Positions 37,716 through 45,937 of a DNA stretch of 51,318 nucleotides are shown here, piece by piece. The stretch spans positions 1 through 51,318 of the forward strand of contig JAEULA010000045.1 in the NCBI GenBank assembly GCA_016793165.1, written 5' to 3'. Position 1 is the stretch's first letter, and each line of letters opens with the position of its first letter. A program made the translations under genes and the position numbers. The notes under the pieces were generated by a model, which did not search any database, had not been told where the DNA came from, and was given only the letters and a program-made list of their open reading frames with translations. Source of the stretch: Alphaproteobacteria bacterium. Lineage in GTDB: Bacteria; Pseudomonadota; Alphaproteobacteria; CACIAM-22H2.

Positions 37716-39211
37716 GCGGCGAGCGCGCGGAAGGCCTCGTCGAGCCGCGCTTCGGCGGCGGCGACGGCGTCGCGCCGCGCGGCGAACTCGGCGGCGTCGC
37801 GCGCGAGCGTCGTGCGCATCGCCGCCAGCATCGCGTCCACGTCCTCGCGCGCCGGGCCACCGGTGCCGCGCCGCGCCTCGGCCGCCTTCGCGGGGTCGAC
37901 CGCGCCGGCGATCGCCGCGGCCGGCAGCGCGAGGTCGCGGCCGAGCATCGCGCGGGCCTCCGCGGCGACGAGCGCCGCATCGATGCGGTCCGCGGTCAGC
38001 CCCTTCGCCATCGCCGTGCGGACCACGGCGCCGACGAGGTGGTGCGCCTCGCGGAACGACAGCCCCGCCTCGCGCACCAGCGCGTCGGCGAGGTCGGTCG
38101 CGGTGGCGAAGTTGGCGTGCACGAGCTCGCGCATGCGCTCGCGCCGCGGCTCCGCGGCGCGCACGACGACTTCCGCCACGGCCAGCGCGCGGCGCGTCTC
38201 GTCGAGGGCGTCCCACGCCCAGTGGAAGGAGTCGACGCAGGCGTCGATCATCATCGACGCATTGGCGCCGCGGAATCCCGCGAGGGCCGTGACCTGGGCG
38301 CCGAGCACGATCGCGGCGCTCGCCTTGAGATGCTCGAGCGTCGTCATATTGCGCTTCTGCGGCATCATGCTCGAGGTCTGCGCGACGGTGTCGGGGAAGG
38401 CGAGCGTGGCGAACTCGTAGGTCGTCATGAAGAAGAAGTCCTGCGCCATGCGCCCCCAGTTGGTCGCGGCGATGGCGGCGATCGACAGCAGCTCGAGCAG
38501 CTGATCGCGCGCGCCGATGCTGTCCTGCGCATGCGGCTCGACCGATTCGAATCCGAGCAGCCGGGCGGTCATCGCGCGGTCGATCGGGAACGACGTGCCG
38601 GCGAGCGCGCCCGCGCCGAGCGGCCCGCGGTTGAGGCGCGGCCAGGATTCGGCGAACCGGCGATGGTCGCGCTCCAGGGCCTGCGCGATGCCGGCCAGGT
38701 AGTACCCGAACGTGATCGGCTGCGCCGGCTGCATGTGGGTGTAGCCGGGCATGAGCACGTCGCGATGCAGAGTCGCGCGCTCCAGCATCGCCGCGCGCAG
38801 GTCGAGCATGCCGCGGGTGATCGCCATCAGCGCGCCACGGGCGCGCAGCCGGTCCATCGTGGCGTAGAGGTCGTTGCGGCTGCGGGCGACATGGACGCGG
38901 CCGCCGACATCCGCCCCCACCATCTCCACGAGACGGGCCTCGTAGTTGAAGTAGGAGTCCTCGCGCGCCGGATCGAGCTCGAACGCGCCGGGCCCCTGGC
39001 GCTCGAGGTCCAGGATCGCGCCGGCGAGGCTGCGCGCGACGTCGTGCGCGACGATGCCGCGCTCGCGCAGCATCAGCACATGCGCCTTGTTGATCGCGGT
39101 GATCAGCGGCAGCGCAGCCGGGAAGGCCTTCGCCAGGGCGGGCGCGACCATCTCGCGCTGAAGCACCGGGTCCAGGGATTCGGAGAGCAGGCCGCTGACT
39201 TTCGAGCTCAT
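37712..39211 (-). CDS. Argininosuccinate lyase-like enzyme
   Basis: A 499-residue member of the fumarase/aspartase/ASL superfamily. The three conserved regions are visible: [13 protein letters not shown] near residue 106, [18 protein letters not shown] near 155 and [18 protein letters not shown] near 280, with Ser-Ser at the catalytic loop. In housekeeping ArgH the last reads GSS-MPQKKNPD; here the Pro-Asp is replaced by Met-Thr. Being inside an ABC importer operon, it probably cleaves a C-N bond in an imported amino acid conjugate rather than making arginine. Upstream of it lie the two permeases. Confidence 0.85.
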   Translation of the reverse strand: MSSKVSGLLSESLDPVLQREMVAPALAKAFPAALPLITAINKAHVLMLRERGIVAHDVARSLAGAILDLERQGPGAFELDPAREDSYFNYEARLVEMVGADVGGRVHVARSRNDLYATMDRLRARGALMAITRGMLDLRAAMLERATLHRDVLMPGYTHMQPAQPITFGYYLAGIAQALERDHRRFAESWPRLNRGPLGAGALAGTSFPIDRAMTARLLGFESVEPHAQDSIGARDQLLELLSIAAIAATNWGRMAQDFFFMTTYEFATLAFPDTVAQTSSMMPQKRNMTTLEHLKASAAIVLGAQVTALAGFRGANASMMIDACVDSFHWAWDALDETRRALAVAEVVVRAAEPRRERMRELVHANFATATDLADALVREAGLSFREAHHLVGAVVRTAMAKGLTADRIDAALVAAEARAMLGRDLALPAAAIAGAVDPAKAAEARRGTGGPAREDVDAMLAAMRTTLARDAAEFAARRDAVAAAEARLDEAFRALAA

Positions 39212-39231
39212 GGCGGTTCCTCGGGGGCGGA

Positions 39232-39936
39232 TCAGACGCTCTCGCGCAGGCTGCGCGCCGCGGCGACGACGCGCGTGCCGCGCGCGGCGAGCCGCTGCTC
39301 GAGCCGGCGCGTCAGCTGCGACAGGCACGAGCAGACGACGAAGTAGACGACGAGCACGAAACCGTAGACCAGGAAGGCCGGGCTCTCGCCCTCCTGCATC
39401 GTCGTGCGCTCGACGACGATCTGGCCGATGCGGAAGAACTCCGTGACCCCGACCAGCGAGGCGAGCGAGGTCGCCTGGATGAGCGAGGAAAACAGGCCTG
39501 TCATCGGCGGCAGGATCGGCATCAGCGCCTGCGGCAGGATCACGTAGCGGTAGATCTCCCAGCGCTTCATGCCGAGCGCGGTGGCGCTGACCGCCTGGTG
39601 CGCGGGCACGGCGTTGATGCCGCCGCGCACGATCTCCGCGCCGTTGGCGCCGCCCCACAGGCTCAGGCTCAGCAGGGCCGCGGCGAAGGGGCTCAACGCA
39701 AGGCCGATCAGCGGCGCGCCAAAATAGACGAAGAGCAGGTTCACGAGCAGCGGGATGTCGCGCCAGAACTCGACGTAGCACAGCGCGAGCGCGCGCAGCG
39801 GCCGAGCCCGGGCCACGCTCATCAGGCCGACGGCGACCGACACCACGCCGGCGCAGAGCAGCGTCGCGACCGCCAGGCGCAGCGTGAACCACATGCCCTG
39901 CAGCATGAAGCCGGCGTTGTCGGCGAGGAGGTTCAC
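39232..39936 (-). CDS. Amino acid ABC transporter permease
   Basis: A 234-residue HisM/GlnM-type permease with five or so hydrophobic segments. The N-terminal start ([21 protein letters not shown]) is typical and the cytoplasmic EAA-like loop reads [33 protein letters not shown] near residue 125-155. It pairs with the permease upstream (10 bases apart) to form a heterodimer. Confidence 0.92.
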   Translation of the reverse strand: MNLLADNAGFMLQGMWFTLRLAVATLLCAGVVSVAVGLMSVARARPLRALALCYVEFWRDIPLLVNLLFVYFGAPLIGLALSPFAAALLSLSLWGGANGAEIVRGGINAVPAHQAVSATALGMKRWEIYRYVILPQALMPILPPMTGLFSSLIQATSLASLVGVTEFFRIGQIVVERTTMQEGESPAFLVYGFVLVVYFVVCSCLSQLTRRLEQRLAARGTRVVAAARSLRESV

Positions 39937-39946
39937 GACGCGGCGC

Positions 39947-40618
39947 TCACGCGGTGCGGAAGGGCCGCTGCAGGCGGAACTCGAGGCGGCGGACGAGCCA
40001 GGACAGCGTCAGCACGAGCCCGAGATAGATGACGCCGATGGAGGCGAACATCTCGAGCGTCCGGAAGTCCGAGGACAGCTTGTCCATCGCCACGAAGGTC
40101 AGCTCGGCGAGGCCGATCGCCTGCAGATAGGCGGAGTTCTTGAGCACCGACACAGAGGTGTTGAGGACCGAGGGGATCGCCACCCGCAGGCCGAGCGGGA
40201 GCGCCACGAGGCGCAAGTAAAGGAAGCGGTCGAGACCGAGCGCGAGCGAGGCCTCGCGGAGGCCCTTGGCGACGGCGAGGAAGCCGCCGCGGAAGTTCTC
40301 GACGTTGAAGGCGCCGCCCCAGATCGTCAACGCGAGCACGCCCGACCAGAACGGCGAGAGCTGCAGCCCGAGCGGCGGTAGCCCATAGAAAATGAAGAAG
40401 ATCTGGACCAGCAGCGGGGTGTTGCGGATGAACTCGACATAGCCCTGGATCAGCTGGTCGATCACCGGCACGCGGAACACGCGCAGCGCCGCGCCGGCGA
40501 TGCCGATCGCCACAGCGAGCGCGATCGAGAGCGCGCTCACCAGGACGGTCATCCCCAGGCCGTCGATAAGGGCCGGGATGCTGGCGACGATGTAGGCGGT
40601 GTCGAATCGGGTGGCCAA
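39947..40618 (-). CDS. Amino acid ABC transporter permease
   Basis: A 223-residue polar amino acid permease. TRFDTAYIVASIPALIDGLGMTVLVSALSIAL begins the protein, and the conserved ATPase-contact loop reads GLREASLALGLDRFLYLRLVALPLGLRVAIPS. I prefer TTG 40618 as start. ATG 40744 extends the frame by 42 polar, Pro-Arg-rich residues that do not look like a permease N-terminus, and its ribosome binding site would lie inside the hairpin at 40745-40779. Confidence 0.82.
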   Translation of the reverse strand: MATRFDTAYIVASIPALIDGLGMTVLVSALSIALAVAIGIAGAALRVFRVPVIDQLIQGYVEFIRNTPLLVQIFFIFYGLPPLGLQLSPFWSGVLALTIWGGAFNVENFRGGFLAVAKGLREASLALGLDRFLYLRLVALPLGLRVAIPSVLNTSVSVLKNSAYLQAIGLAELTFVAMDKLSSDFRTLEMFASIGVIYLGLVLTLSWLVRRLEFRLQRPFRTA

Positions 40619-40744
40619 GGGGATCTCGGCATCGTTGGGGCGCGGTCGGCTGCGGGATCGGGGCTGCGGCACGCGCCGCGGCGCGAATTCGTTGCCGCTC
40701 CGGGCGGGCGCGGCATCCCGCGCCGAGCCCGCCCGATCGGCCAT

Positions 40745-40779
40745 CGCCCTTCCGGCCGCGCCGTGCGGCCGGAAGGGCG
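40745..40779 (-). promoter_or_regulatory. Intercistronic hairpin after the binding-protein gene
   Basis: A perfect 15-bp stem with a 5-base loop, 17 bases downstream of the binding-protein stop and before the permease gene; no T-tract. Such hairpins often protect the binding-protein mRNA and lower expression of the permeases. Confidence 0.7.
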
Positions 40780-40795
40780 TCCGGGAGCGTGCGCC

Positions 40796-41650
40796 TCAGC
40801 TCGCGTTCTTCGGCGCCTTCGACATGTCCCAGGACTCGATCACGAGGTCCTGCAGGTCGGTCTCGACGTACTGCTTGATCCACTGGGTGATCAGGCCGTC
40901 GGTCTTCGCCTTGGCGATCGCCGCGTTGACGTAGGTGGTCCACTCCTTCTCGCCCTTGCGGATGCCGACCGCGCGCGTGCCCATCTGGTAGATCTCGCCC
41001 ACCAGCTTGACGCGCGGATTCTTCTTGGCGATCGGGCGCAGCACGTCGACGTCGTGCGCGAAGCCGTCGGCGCGGCCCTGCATCAGCGCCTGCAGGCCGT
41101 CGGCGATCGAGTCGAGCTTGAGCAGCTCGGCGGTCGGCACGTTCTTCTCGAACCAGCCGATCTGCCAGGCGCCCTTCATCACGATCACCTTCTTGCCGGC
41201 GAATTCCGGCAGGGCCTTGATCGTGCTGCCCTGCGGGGTGAGCACGTCGCTGCCGCCCCAGGCGTAGTTGTCGCTGAAGTCGATCACCTGGGCGCGCTCG
41301 GCGCTGACGCCGAGCGTGGCGACGATCGCGTCGATCTTGCCGCCCTGCAGCGCGGGGATGCGGTTCGCCGCGGTGACGCAGGAGAGCTCCACCTTCTCGG
41401 CGCTGCCGAAGGCGTAGATGCCGAGCTGCTTGGCGAGATTGACCTCCACGCCCTGGTTCTTGCCCTGGGCGTCCAGGAAGCCGTCGGGCGGATAGTCGCA
41501 CTTCACGCCGATGCGGATCATGCCCTGCTTCTTGATCGCCTCGGGCAGCGGCGGCAGGCCCTGGGCCTGGGCGTGCGCGGCGGTCGCGCCGGCGAGCGCG
41601 AGTCCGAGCAGGGCGGCGGCTGTGACGGCGAAACGTCGTGTCGCTAGCAT
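40796..41650 (-). CDS. Amino acid ABC transporter substrate-binding protein
   Basis: A 284-residue periplasmic protein, family 3 (polar amino acids). The signal peptide ends near AAHAQA, residue 29. Family motifs: IRIGVKCDYPPDGFLDAQGKNQGVEVNLAKQLG and DAIVATLGVSAERAQVIDFSDNY. The ligand is not identifiable; the neighbours (FrlB/FrlD-like genes, DAO) suggest an amino acid conjugate. A GGAGGAG site lies nine bases before ATG 41650. Confidence 0.93.
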   Translation of the reverse strand: MLATRRFAVTAAALLGLALAGATAAHAQAQGLPPLPEAIKKQGMIRIGVKCDYPPDGFLDAQGKNQGVEVNLAKQLGIYAFGSAEKVELSCVTAANRIPALQGGKIDAIVATLGVSAERAQVIDFSDNYAWGGSDVLTPQGSTIKALPEFAGKKVIVMKGAWQIGWFEKNVPTAELLKLDSIADGLQALMQGRADGFAHDVDVLRPIAKKNPRVKLVGEIYQMGTRAVGIRKGEKEWTTYVNAAIAKAKTDGLITQWIKQYVETDLQDLVIESWDMSKAPKNAS

Positions 41651-41688
41651 CGTGGTTCTCCTCCAGGGTTGTGTTGTCGTGTCGTCGG

Positions 41689-43008
41689 TCAATGGATGAC
41701 GATCGGCGAGCCGTCGCTGAAGCGCTCCAGGCGGAACGGCTTCGGGTCGACGAGGGTGGGCGTGCCGGTCACGAGATCGGCCATCAGCCGCCCGGCGCCG
41801 GGGCCGATCCCGAAGCCGTGGCCGGAGAATCCGCTCGCGATGAAGAAGCCCGGAGTCGTCGACACCGGGCCGATGACGGGGACGACGTCGGGCGTCACGT
41901 CGATCATGCCGGCCCAGCGGTCGAGGATCTCGACGCCGGCGAAGACCGGGAATGTCTTCGTCAGCATGGCATAGGCCTCGTCGAGGATGTCGTTGTCGGG
42001 CTCGGGGTCGAGGATGCGCGTCTTCTCGAATGGGGACACGGCGTCGAGCGACCAGCGGCGCGGCGTGCGCAGCTCCTCGAGGAAGCGGCCGCCGACGCGC
42101 AGGCGCAAGTCCTTCCACTGTGCCCGCAGCGCCGGCATGTACTGGAAGAACAGCCGGAAGCTGTCGGGCACGATCTCCGCCGTCGACGCGCCGCGATTGG
42201 CGACGGTGTAGCCGCCGTCGAGCCGCTTGCGGAACGCGAAGCCGCGGCCGCCGGTGCCCTGCTCGGGCGCGCCCTCGACCGGGGCCGTGCGCAGCACCGA
42301 GGCCCGCACCTTGAGCGCCGGCAGCTCGATGCCGAGATTGCCGCAGAACAGCCGCGACCACGCGCCGCCGGCGAGCACGACCGAGCCGCAGTCGATGCGG
42401 CCCTTCTCGGTGACCACGCCGCTCACCCGGCCGCCCTGCGTCTCGATCCCGCGCACCGCACAGTTGGTGAGGACGGCGGCCCCGTTGCGGCGCGCGCCGA
42501 TCGCGATCGCCGGTGCCGCCTTCTGCGGCTCGGCGCGGCCGTCGCTCGGCGAGTAGATCGCCCCGGGCCAGCGCCGCGTCGCGCCCGGCAGCAGGGCCGC
42601 GACCTCGTCGCTCGAGAGCACCTTGTGGTCGAGCTGGTAGTGCTTCGCGTGCTCGACCCATTTCTCGTAGCGCGCGACGTCGGCCTCGGTCTCGCACAGG
42701 TACATGACCCCGGGCCGGCGGTAGCCGGTCTCGCCCTCGACCGTCTCGTTCATCGTGCGCCAGAGCCGCTTCGACTCGATCATCAGCGGGATCTCGCGCG
42801 GGTCGCGATTGCCGATTCGCGCCCAGCCCCAGTTGCGGCCGGACTGCTCGGCGCCGATCTCGCCCTTCTCGCACAGGGCGACCGAGACGCCCTTCTGGGC
42901 GAGCGCCAGCGCGGTGCTCGCGCCGATGATGCCGCCGCCGATCACGACCACGTCGACGCGCGCGGGCAGCTGGGGATCGCTGGGAACCCGGTCGGGGCTG
43001 GGCATCAT
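41689..43008 (-). CDS. FAD-dependent amine/amino acid oxidoreductase (DAO family)
   Basis: A 439-residue flavoenzyme. The dinucleotide motif VVVIGGGIIGASTALALAQKG lies at residues 18-38, followed by an Arg-rich GAEQSGRNWGWARIGNRD segment. The C-terminal FAD element reads PGFFIASGFSGHGFGIGPGAG. This is the DadA/glycine-oxidase-like group. The covalent-flavin Cys motif typical of sarcosine oxidase and amadoriases is not visible. It probably oxidises an N-substituted amino acid delivered by the adjacent importer. It starts at tandem ATGs (43006-43008 first) without a clear ribosome binding site. Confidence 0.88.
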   Translation of the reverse strand: MMPSPDRVPSDPQLPARVDVVVIGGGIIGASTALALAQKGVSVALCEKGEIGAEQSGRNWGWARIGNRDPREIPLMIESKRLWRTMNETVEGETGYRRPGVMYLCETEADVARYEKWVEHAKHYQLDHKVLSSDEVAALLPGATRRWPGAIYSPSDGRAEPQKAAPAIAIGARRNGAAVLTNCAVRGIETQGGRVSGVVTEKGRIDCGSVVLAGGAWSRLFCGNLGIELPALKVRASVLRTAPVEGAPEQGTGGRGFAFRKRLDGGYTVANRGASTAEIVPDSFRLFFQYMPALRAQWKDLRLRVGGRFLEELRTPRRWSLDAVSPFEKTRILDPEPDNDILDEAYAMLTKTFPVFAGVEILDRWAGMIDVTPDVVPVIGPVSTTPGFFIASGFSGHGFGIGPGAGRLMADLVTGTPTLVDPKPFRLERFSDGSPIVIH

Positions 43009-43026
43009 GGGGCGGAGTCTCCGTCG

Positions 43027-43869
43027 CTACCAGGTCAGCTCGGCGGCCGGCGTCTTGAAGGCGACCAGCTGCGGATGATTGACCGATGTCATGTACTCGA
43101 CCGGGCGTCCGCCGCGGTCGAAGGCGAGCAGGCGCATCAGCAGCACGCTCGCGCCGGGCTTGAGGCGCAGGTGCCGGGCCTCCAGCTCCGTCGCCGAGGC
43201 GGTGCCGATCACGCGCTCGCCGGTGGCGACGTCGACGCCGTAGCGCGCGTGCAGGAGCGCGTAGAGCGACTGGCCCGCCGTCAGGTCCTCGGCATGGAGG
43301 CCCGGCACGAGGGCCGCGGGGATGTGGCTGGTCTCGATGCAGAACGGCGTCGCGTTGACCGTGAGCAGGCGGCGCAGGACCACGAGCTCGTCGCCTTCGG
43401 CGACGCCCAGGCGCTTGGCCATCTTGGCGCTCGCGCGCGCCTGCTCGAAGTGCAGCAGCCGCGTGCCGGCGGTCCCGCCGGCGCTCGCGACGACGCGCGA
43501 GATGCCCTGGCCCGCCAGCCCTCCCATCGGGCGCGTCACGCGCGGCATCGCCACGCGCGTGCCGGCGGTGCCGTCGCGTTCGAGCACGCCAGAGGCGACG
43601 AGGCGCTCCATCGACTTGCGAACGGTCATGCGGCTGGCCTGCAGCCGCTCGGCGAGCGCGCGCTCCGAGGGCACGCGGTCGCCCGGGCCGAGCTCCTCGG
43701 CGGCGATGATCTCGCGGACCCGCTCCTCGATCGCGATGTAGATCGGCTTGCGCGGCGACGTCTCGCGTCCGCCCTGGCGGGGAGTCGCACCGGCGGCCCG
43801 GCCGACGCCCCGCGCGCCCGGCGAGCGCGCGGGGGCGGCGGAAAGAGCGGGGCGGGATCGGTGCTTCAT
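43027..43869 (-). CDS. GntR family regulator, HutC/FrlR/NagR type
   Basis: A 280-residue regulator. After a basic N-terminal tail (about 40 residues) the winged helix begins at PRKPIYIAIEERVREIIAAEELGPGDRVPSERALAERL, with recognition helix ASRMTVRKSMERLVASGVL. The UTRA effector domain covers about 125-275, which is characteristic of HutC-type regulators that sense sugar phosphates or related metabolites. It lies 168 bases from a divergent deglycase gene, with matching palindromes between. By homology of context, the effector is likely a sugar-phosphate-amino-acid intermediate. Confidence 0.9.
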   Translation of the reverse strand: MKHRSRPALSAAPARSPGARGVGRAAGATPRQGGRETSPRKPIYIAIEERVREIIAAEELGPGDRVPSERALAERLQASRMTVRKSMERLVASGVLERDGTAGTRVAMPRVTRPMGGLAGQGISRVVASAGGTAGTRLLHFEQARASAKMAKRLGVAEGDELVVLRRLLTVNATPFCIETSHIPAALVPGLHAEDLTAGQSLYALLHARYGVDVATGERVIGTASATELEARHLRLKPGASVLLMRLLAFDRGGRPVEYMTSVNHPQLVAFKTPAAELTW

Positions 43870-43895
43870 GCAGCGGGTCGGGCTCGGCCGGGCGC

Positions 43896-43942
43896 TTGAC
43901 TGGTCTAGAGGTTGGTATATACCACGCCCCTGATCCGGGCAA
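43896..43942. promoter_or_regulatory. Divergent overlapping promoters with GntR operators
   Basis: Rightward: -35 TTGACT (43896) and -10 TATACC (43918), 16 apart. Leftward: -35 TTGCCC (43942-43937) and -10 TATACC (43919-43914), 17 apart. A perfect 12-base palindrome TGGTATATACCA (43913-43924) covers both -10 elements. A half-conserved copy TGGTCTAGAGG lies at 43901-43911. Both resemble HutC-family operators of the TGGTCTAGACCA type. Confidence 0.65.
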
Positions 43943-44037
43943 GGCGGTGGTCCAGGTCGGATGCGGCGCGGCCGCGTCGCCTTCGACGCCGGTCGCCGTC
44001 GCCCCTCGGACCGACGAGCAGGAAAGGCAGGACTCGA

Positions 44038-45084
44038 ATGCAGACGACGGCGCCGCGCAAGCGGGAATTCGAACCGGCCGCCTTCGACGGCGCGGCGCTG
44101 CTGCGCGACCTCGAGGCGACCGTGGCGGTGCTGCCGGCGGCGATGGCTTGCGGCCGGGACCTCGCCGGGCGCATCGATCGCGTCTACTTCGTCGCCTGCG
44201 GCTCGCCCAACCGCGCGATGCGCGGCATGCAGTACTGGCTGGAGCACTACAGCCCGTCGCTCGAGGTCCGGCGCTACTTCCCGGCCGAGCTCATGGCGCA
44301 GGATCCGCGCCGACTCGATGCGCGCACGCTGGTCATCCTCGGCTCGAAGTCGGGCACCACGGCCGAGACCGTCGCCGCCGCCGAGTTCCTGCGCGACAAG
44401 CCCTGCCTGACCATCGGCGTGACGCAGCACGCGACCGCACCTCTCGCGCAGGTCGTGCAGCGGCACTTCCTGATCGGCGACTCGCCGGAGTCCTTCCTGG
44501 GCATGGCGATGATCGTGCAAAGCCTGCTCGGCGGACTGCTCGCGGGCCGCGACGGCTGGCCGCATGCCGACGCGCTGCTGGCCTCGCTGCGCGCGCTGCC
44601 CCGTGTCCTCGCCGACACAGCGACCGCGAGCAACGCGCGCGGCGCCGCCGACGCCCTCAAACTCGTCGACGACCGCAACATCTACCTGCTCGGCGCCGGC
44701 CCGTGCTTCACCAACGCCTACGTCTTCGGCGTGTGCATCCTGATGGAGATGCTGTGGCTGCACGCCTATCCGATCGACGCGGCGGAGTTCTTCCACGGGC
44801 CGTTCGAGATCCTGCAGCGCGACACGCCGCTGGTGCTGATCCTGGGCGAGGACCCGAGCCGGCCGCTGATGGAGCGCGTCGTGCGCTTCTGCGAGAAGCA
44901 TAGCGACCGCCTGTTCGTCTACGACTCCCGCGACATGCCGATGCCGGGAATCGCGCCGGAGGTACGGCCGATCCTCGCGCCCTACGTGCTGCAGGTCGCG
45001 CTCAAGCGCATCTCGGCGAATCTCTCGGTCCTGCACGACAAGCCGCTCGGCACGCGGCGCTACATGTGGAAGTCGAAGTACTGA
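44038..45084 (+). CDS. SIS domain protein, FrlB-like fructosamine 6-phosphate deglycase
   Basis: A 348-residue SIS-domain protein. RVYFVACGSPNRAMRGMQYWL, GSKSGTTAETVAA and the AGPCFTNAYVFGVCILMEMLWLH segment show two SIS domains. The motif AAEFFHGPFEI supplies the catalytic Glu-His of FrlB/SocB-type deglycases, and the C-terminus RRYMWKSKY resembles that of FrlB. Such enzymes split a 6-phosphorylated Amadori compound into glucose 6-phosphate and a free amine or amino acid. It precedes a FrlD-like kinase by 16 bases. Glutamine-fructose-6-phosphate transaminase is excluded because there is no glutaminase domain. Confidence 0.87.
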   Translation: MQTTAPRKREFEPAAFDGAALLRDLEATVAVLPAAMACGRDLAGRIDRVYFVACGSPNRAMRGMQYWLEHYSPSLEVRRYFPAELMAQDPRRLDARTLVILGSKSGTTAETVAAAEFLRDKPCLTIGVTQHATAPLAQVVQRHFLIGDSPESFLGMAMIVQSLLGGLLAGRDGWPHADALLASLRALPRVLADTATASNARGAADALKLVDDRNIYLLGAGPCFTNAYVFGVCILMEMLWLHAYPIDAAEFFHGPFEILQRDTPLVLILGEDPSRPLMERVVRFCEKHSDRLFVYDSRDMPMPGIAPEVRPILAPYVLQVALKRISANLSVLHDKPLGTRRYMWKSKY

Positions 45085-45100
45085 GCCGGTCGCCGCCGCG

Positions 45101-45922
45101 ATGACGCGCATTCTCGGCCTCGGCGACAACACGATCGACACCTATGTGAGCGCGGGGCTGCAGTTTCCCGGCGGCAACGCGGTCAATGTCGCGGTGCTGT
45201 GCCGGCGCCTCGGCGTGGCGGCGAGCTATCTCGGCTGCCTGGGCGACGACGAGGGCGGTCGGATCCTTCTCGACGCGCTGCGCGCGGAGGAGGTGGACAT
45301 CAGCCGCGTGCGCCGGTGCGCCGGGCCGAATGCCCGAGCGCGCATCGCGCACGAGAACGGCGACCGCCGCTTCATCGGCTCGATCCCGGGCGTGCGCGGC
45401 CGCTACGACCTCGGTCCTGAGGATTTCCCGTACATCGCCGCGCACGACCTGGTGCACACCAGCTGCAACAGCGATCTCGATCCCGAGTTGTCGCGCATCG
45501 CCGCGCAGGCGCGGCGCCTGGCCTACGACTACTCCGAGAAATGGACCGACGAGCGCCTCGCCGCGACGCTCGCGCATGTCGGAGTCGCCTTCCTCTCGGC
45601 GCCGCGGCTCGACGATGCGGGCTGCGAGGCGCTTGCCCGGCGCTGCGCGGCGGGCGGGCCGGCGGTCGTCGTCGTGACGCGCGGCGCGGCGGGCGCGATC
45701 GGCTTCGCGGCAGGGCAGATCGTCCGGCAGGGTGTGGCGTCGACGCGGGTCGTCGACACGCTCGGCGCCGGCGACGGATTCATCGCGGGCTTCCTCGTCT
45801 CGCATCTCGCGGGCGGCGACCTGGCAGCGGCGCTCGCCGCAGGCGCCGCGATGGCCGCGCGCGTCTGTACCTGGCAGGGCGCCTTCGGTCACGCGCAGCC
45901 CTGGTCGCCGCCGCCGCCGTGA
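45101..45922 (+). CDS. PfkB family kinase, FrlD-like fructosamine kinase
   Basis: A 273-residue ribokinase-fold kinase. FPGGNAVNVAVLCRRLG at residues 22-38 is the N-terminal PfkB signature, and DTLGAGDGFIAGFLVSH near 222 holds the catalytic Asp. The internal YDYSEKW and the final CTWQGAFGHAQP are hallmarks that match FrlD of E. coli and Bacillus. It would phosphorylate the sugar C6 of an imported Amadori compound for the adjacent deglycase. It shares its transcript with the SIS gene and converges with the P-type ATPase. Confidence 0.87.
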   Translation: MTRILGLGDNTIDTYVSAGLQFPGGNAVNVAVLCRRLGVAASYLGCLGDDEGGRILLDALRAEEVDISRVRRCAGPNARARIAHENGDRRFIGSIPGVRGRYDLGPEDFPYIAAHDLVHTSCNSDLDPELSRIAAQARRLAYDYSEKWTDERLAATLAHVGVAFLSAPRLDDAGCEALARRCAAGGPAVVVVTRGAAGAIGFAAGQIVRQGVASTRVVDTLGAGDGFIAGFLVSHLAGGDLAAALAAGAAMAARVCTWQGAFGHAQPWSPPPP

Positions 45923-45937
45923 CGCCGCGCGCGCGGC

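Noticed and set aside
41689..43008. DAO-family gene as an amadoriase (fructosyl-amino acid oxidase)
   Set aside because: The C-terminal Cys used for covalent flavin attachment in that group is not visible, and the sequence is closer to DadA/glycine oxidase-like enzymes.
41638..43899. A 753-codon plus-strand open frame
   Set aside because: It is antisense to the DAO oxidase and GntR genes, which have clear motifs; its translation is low-complexity and shows no family motif.
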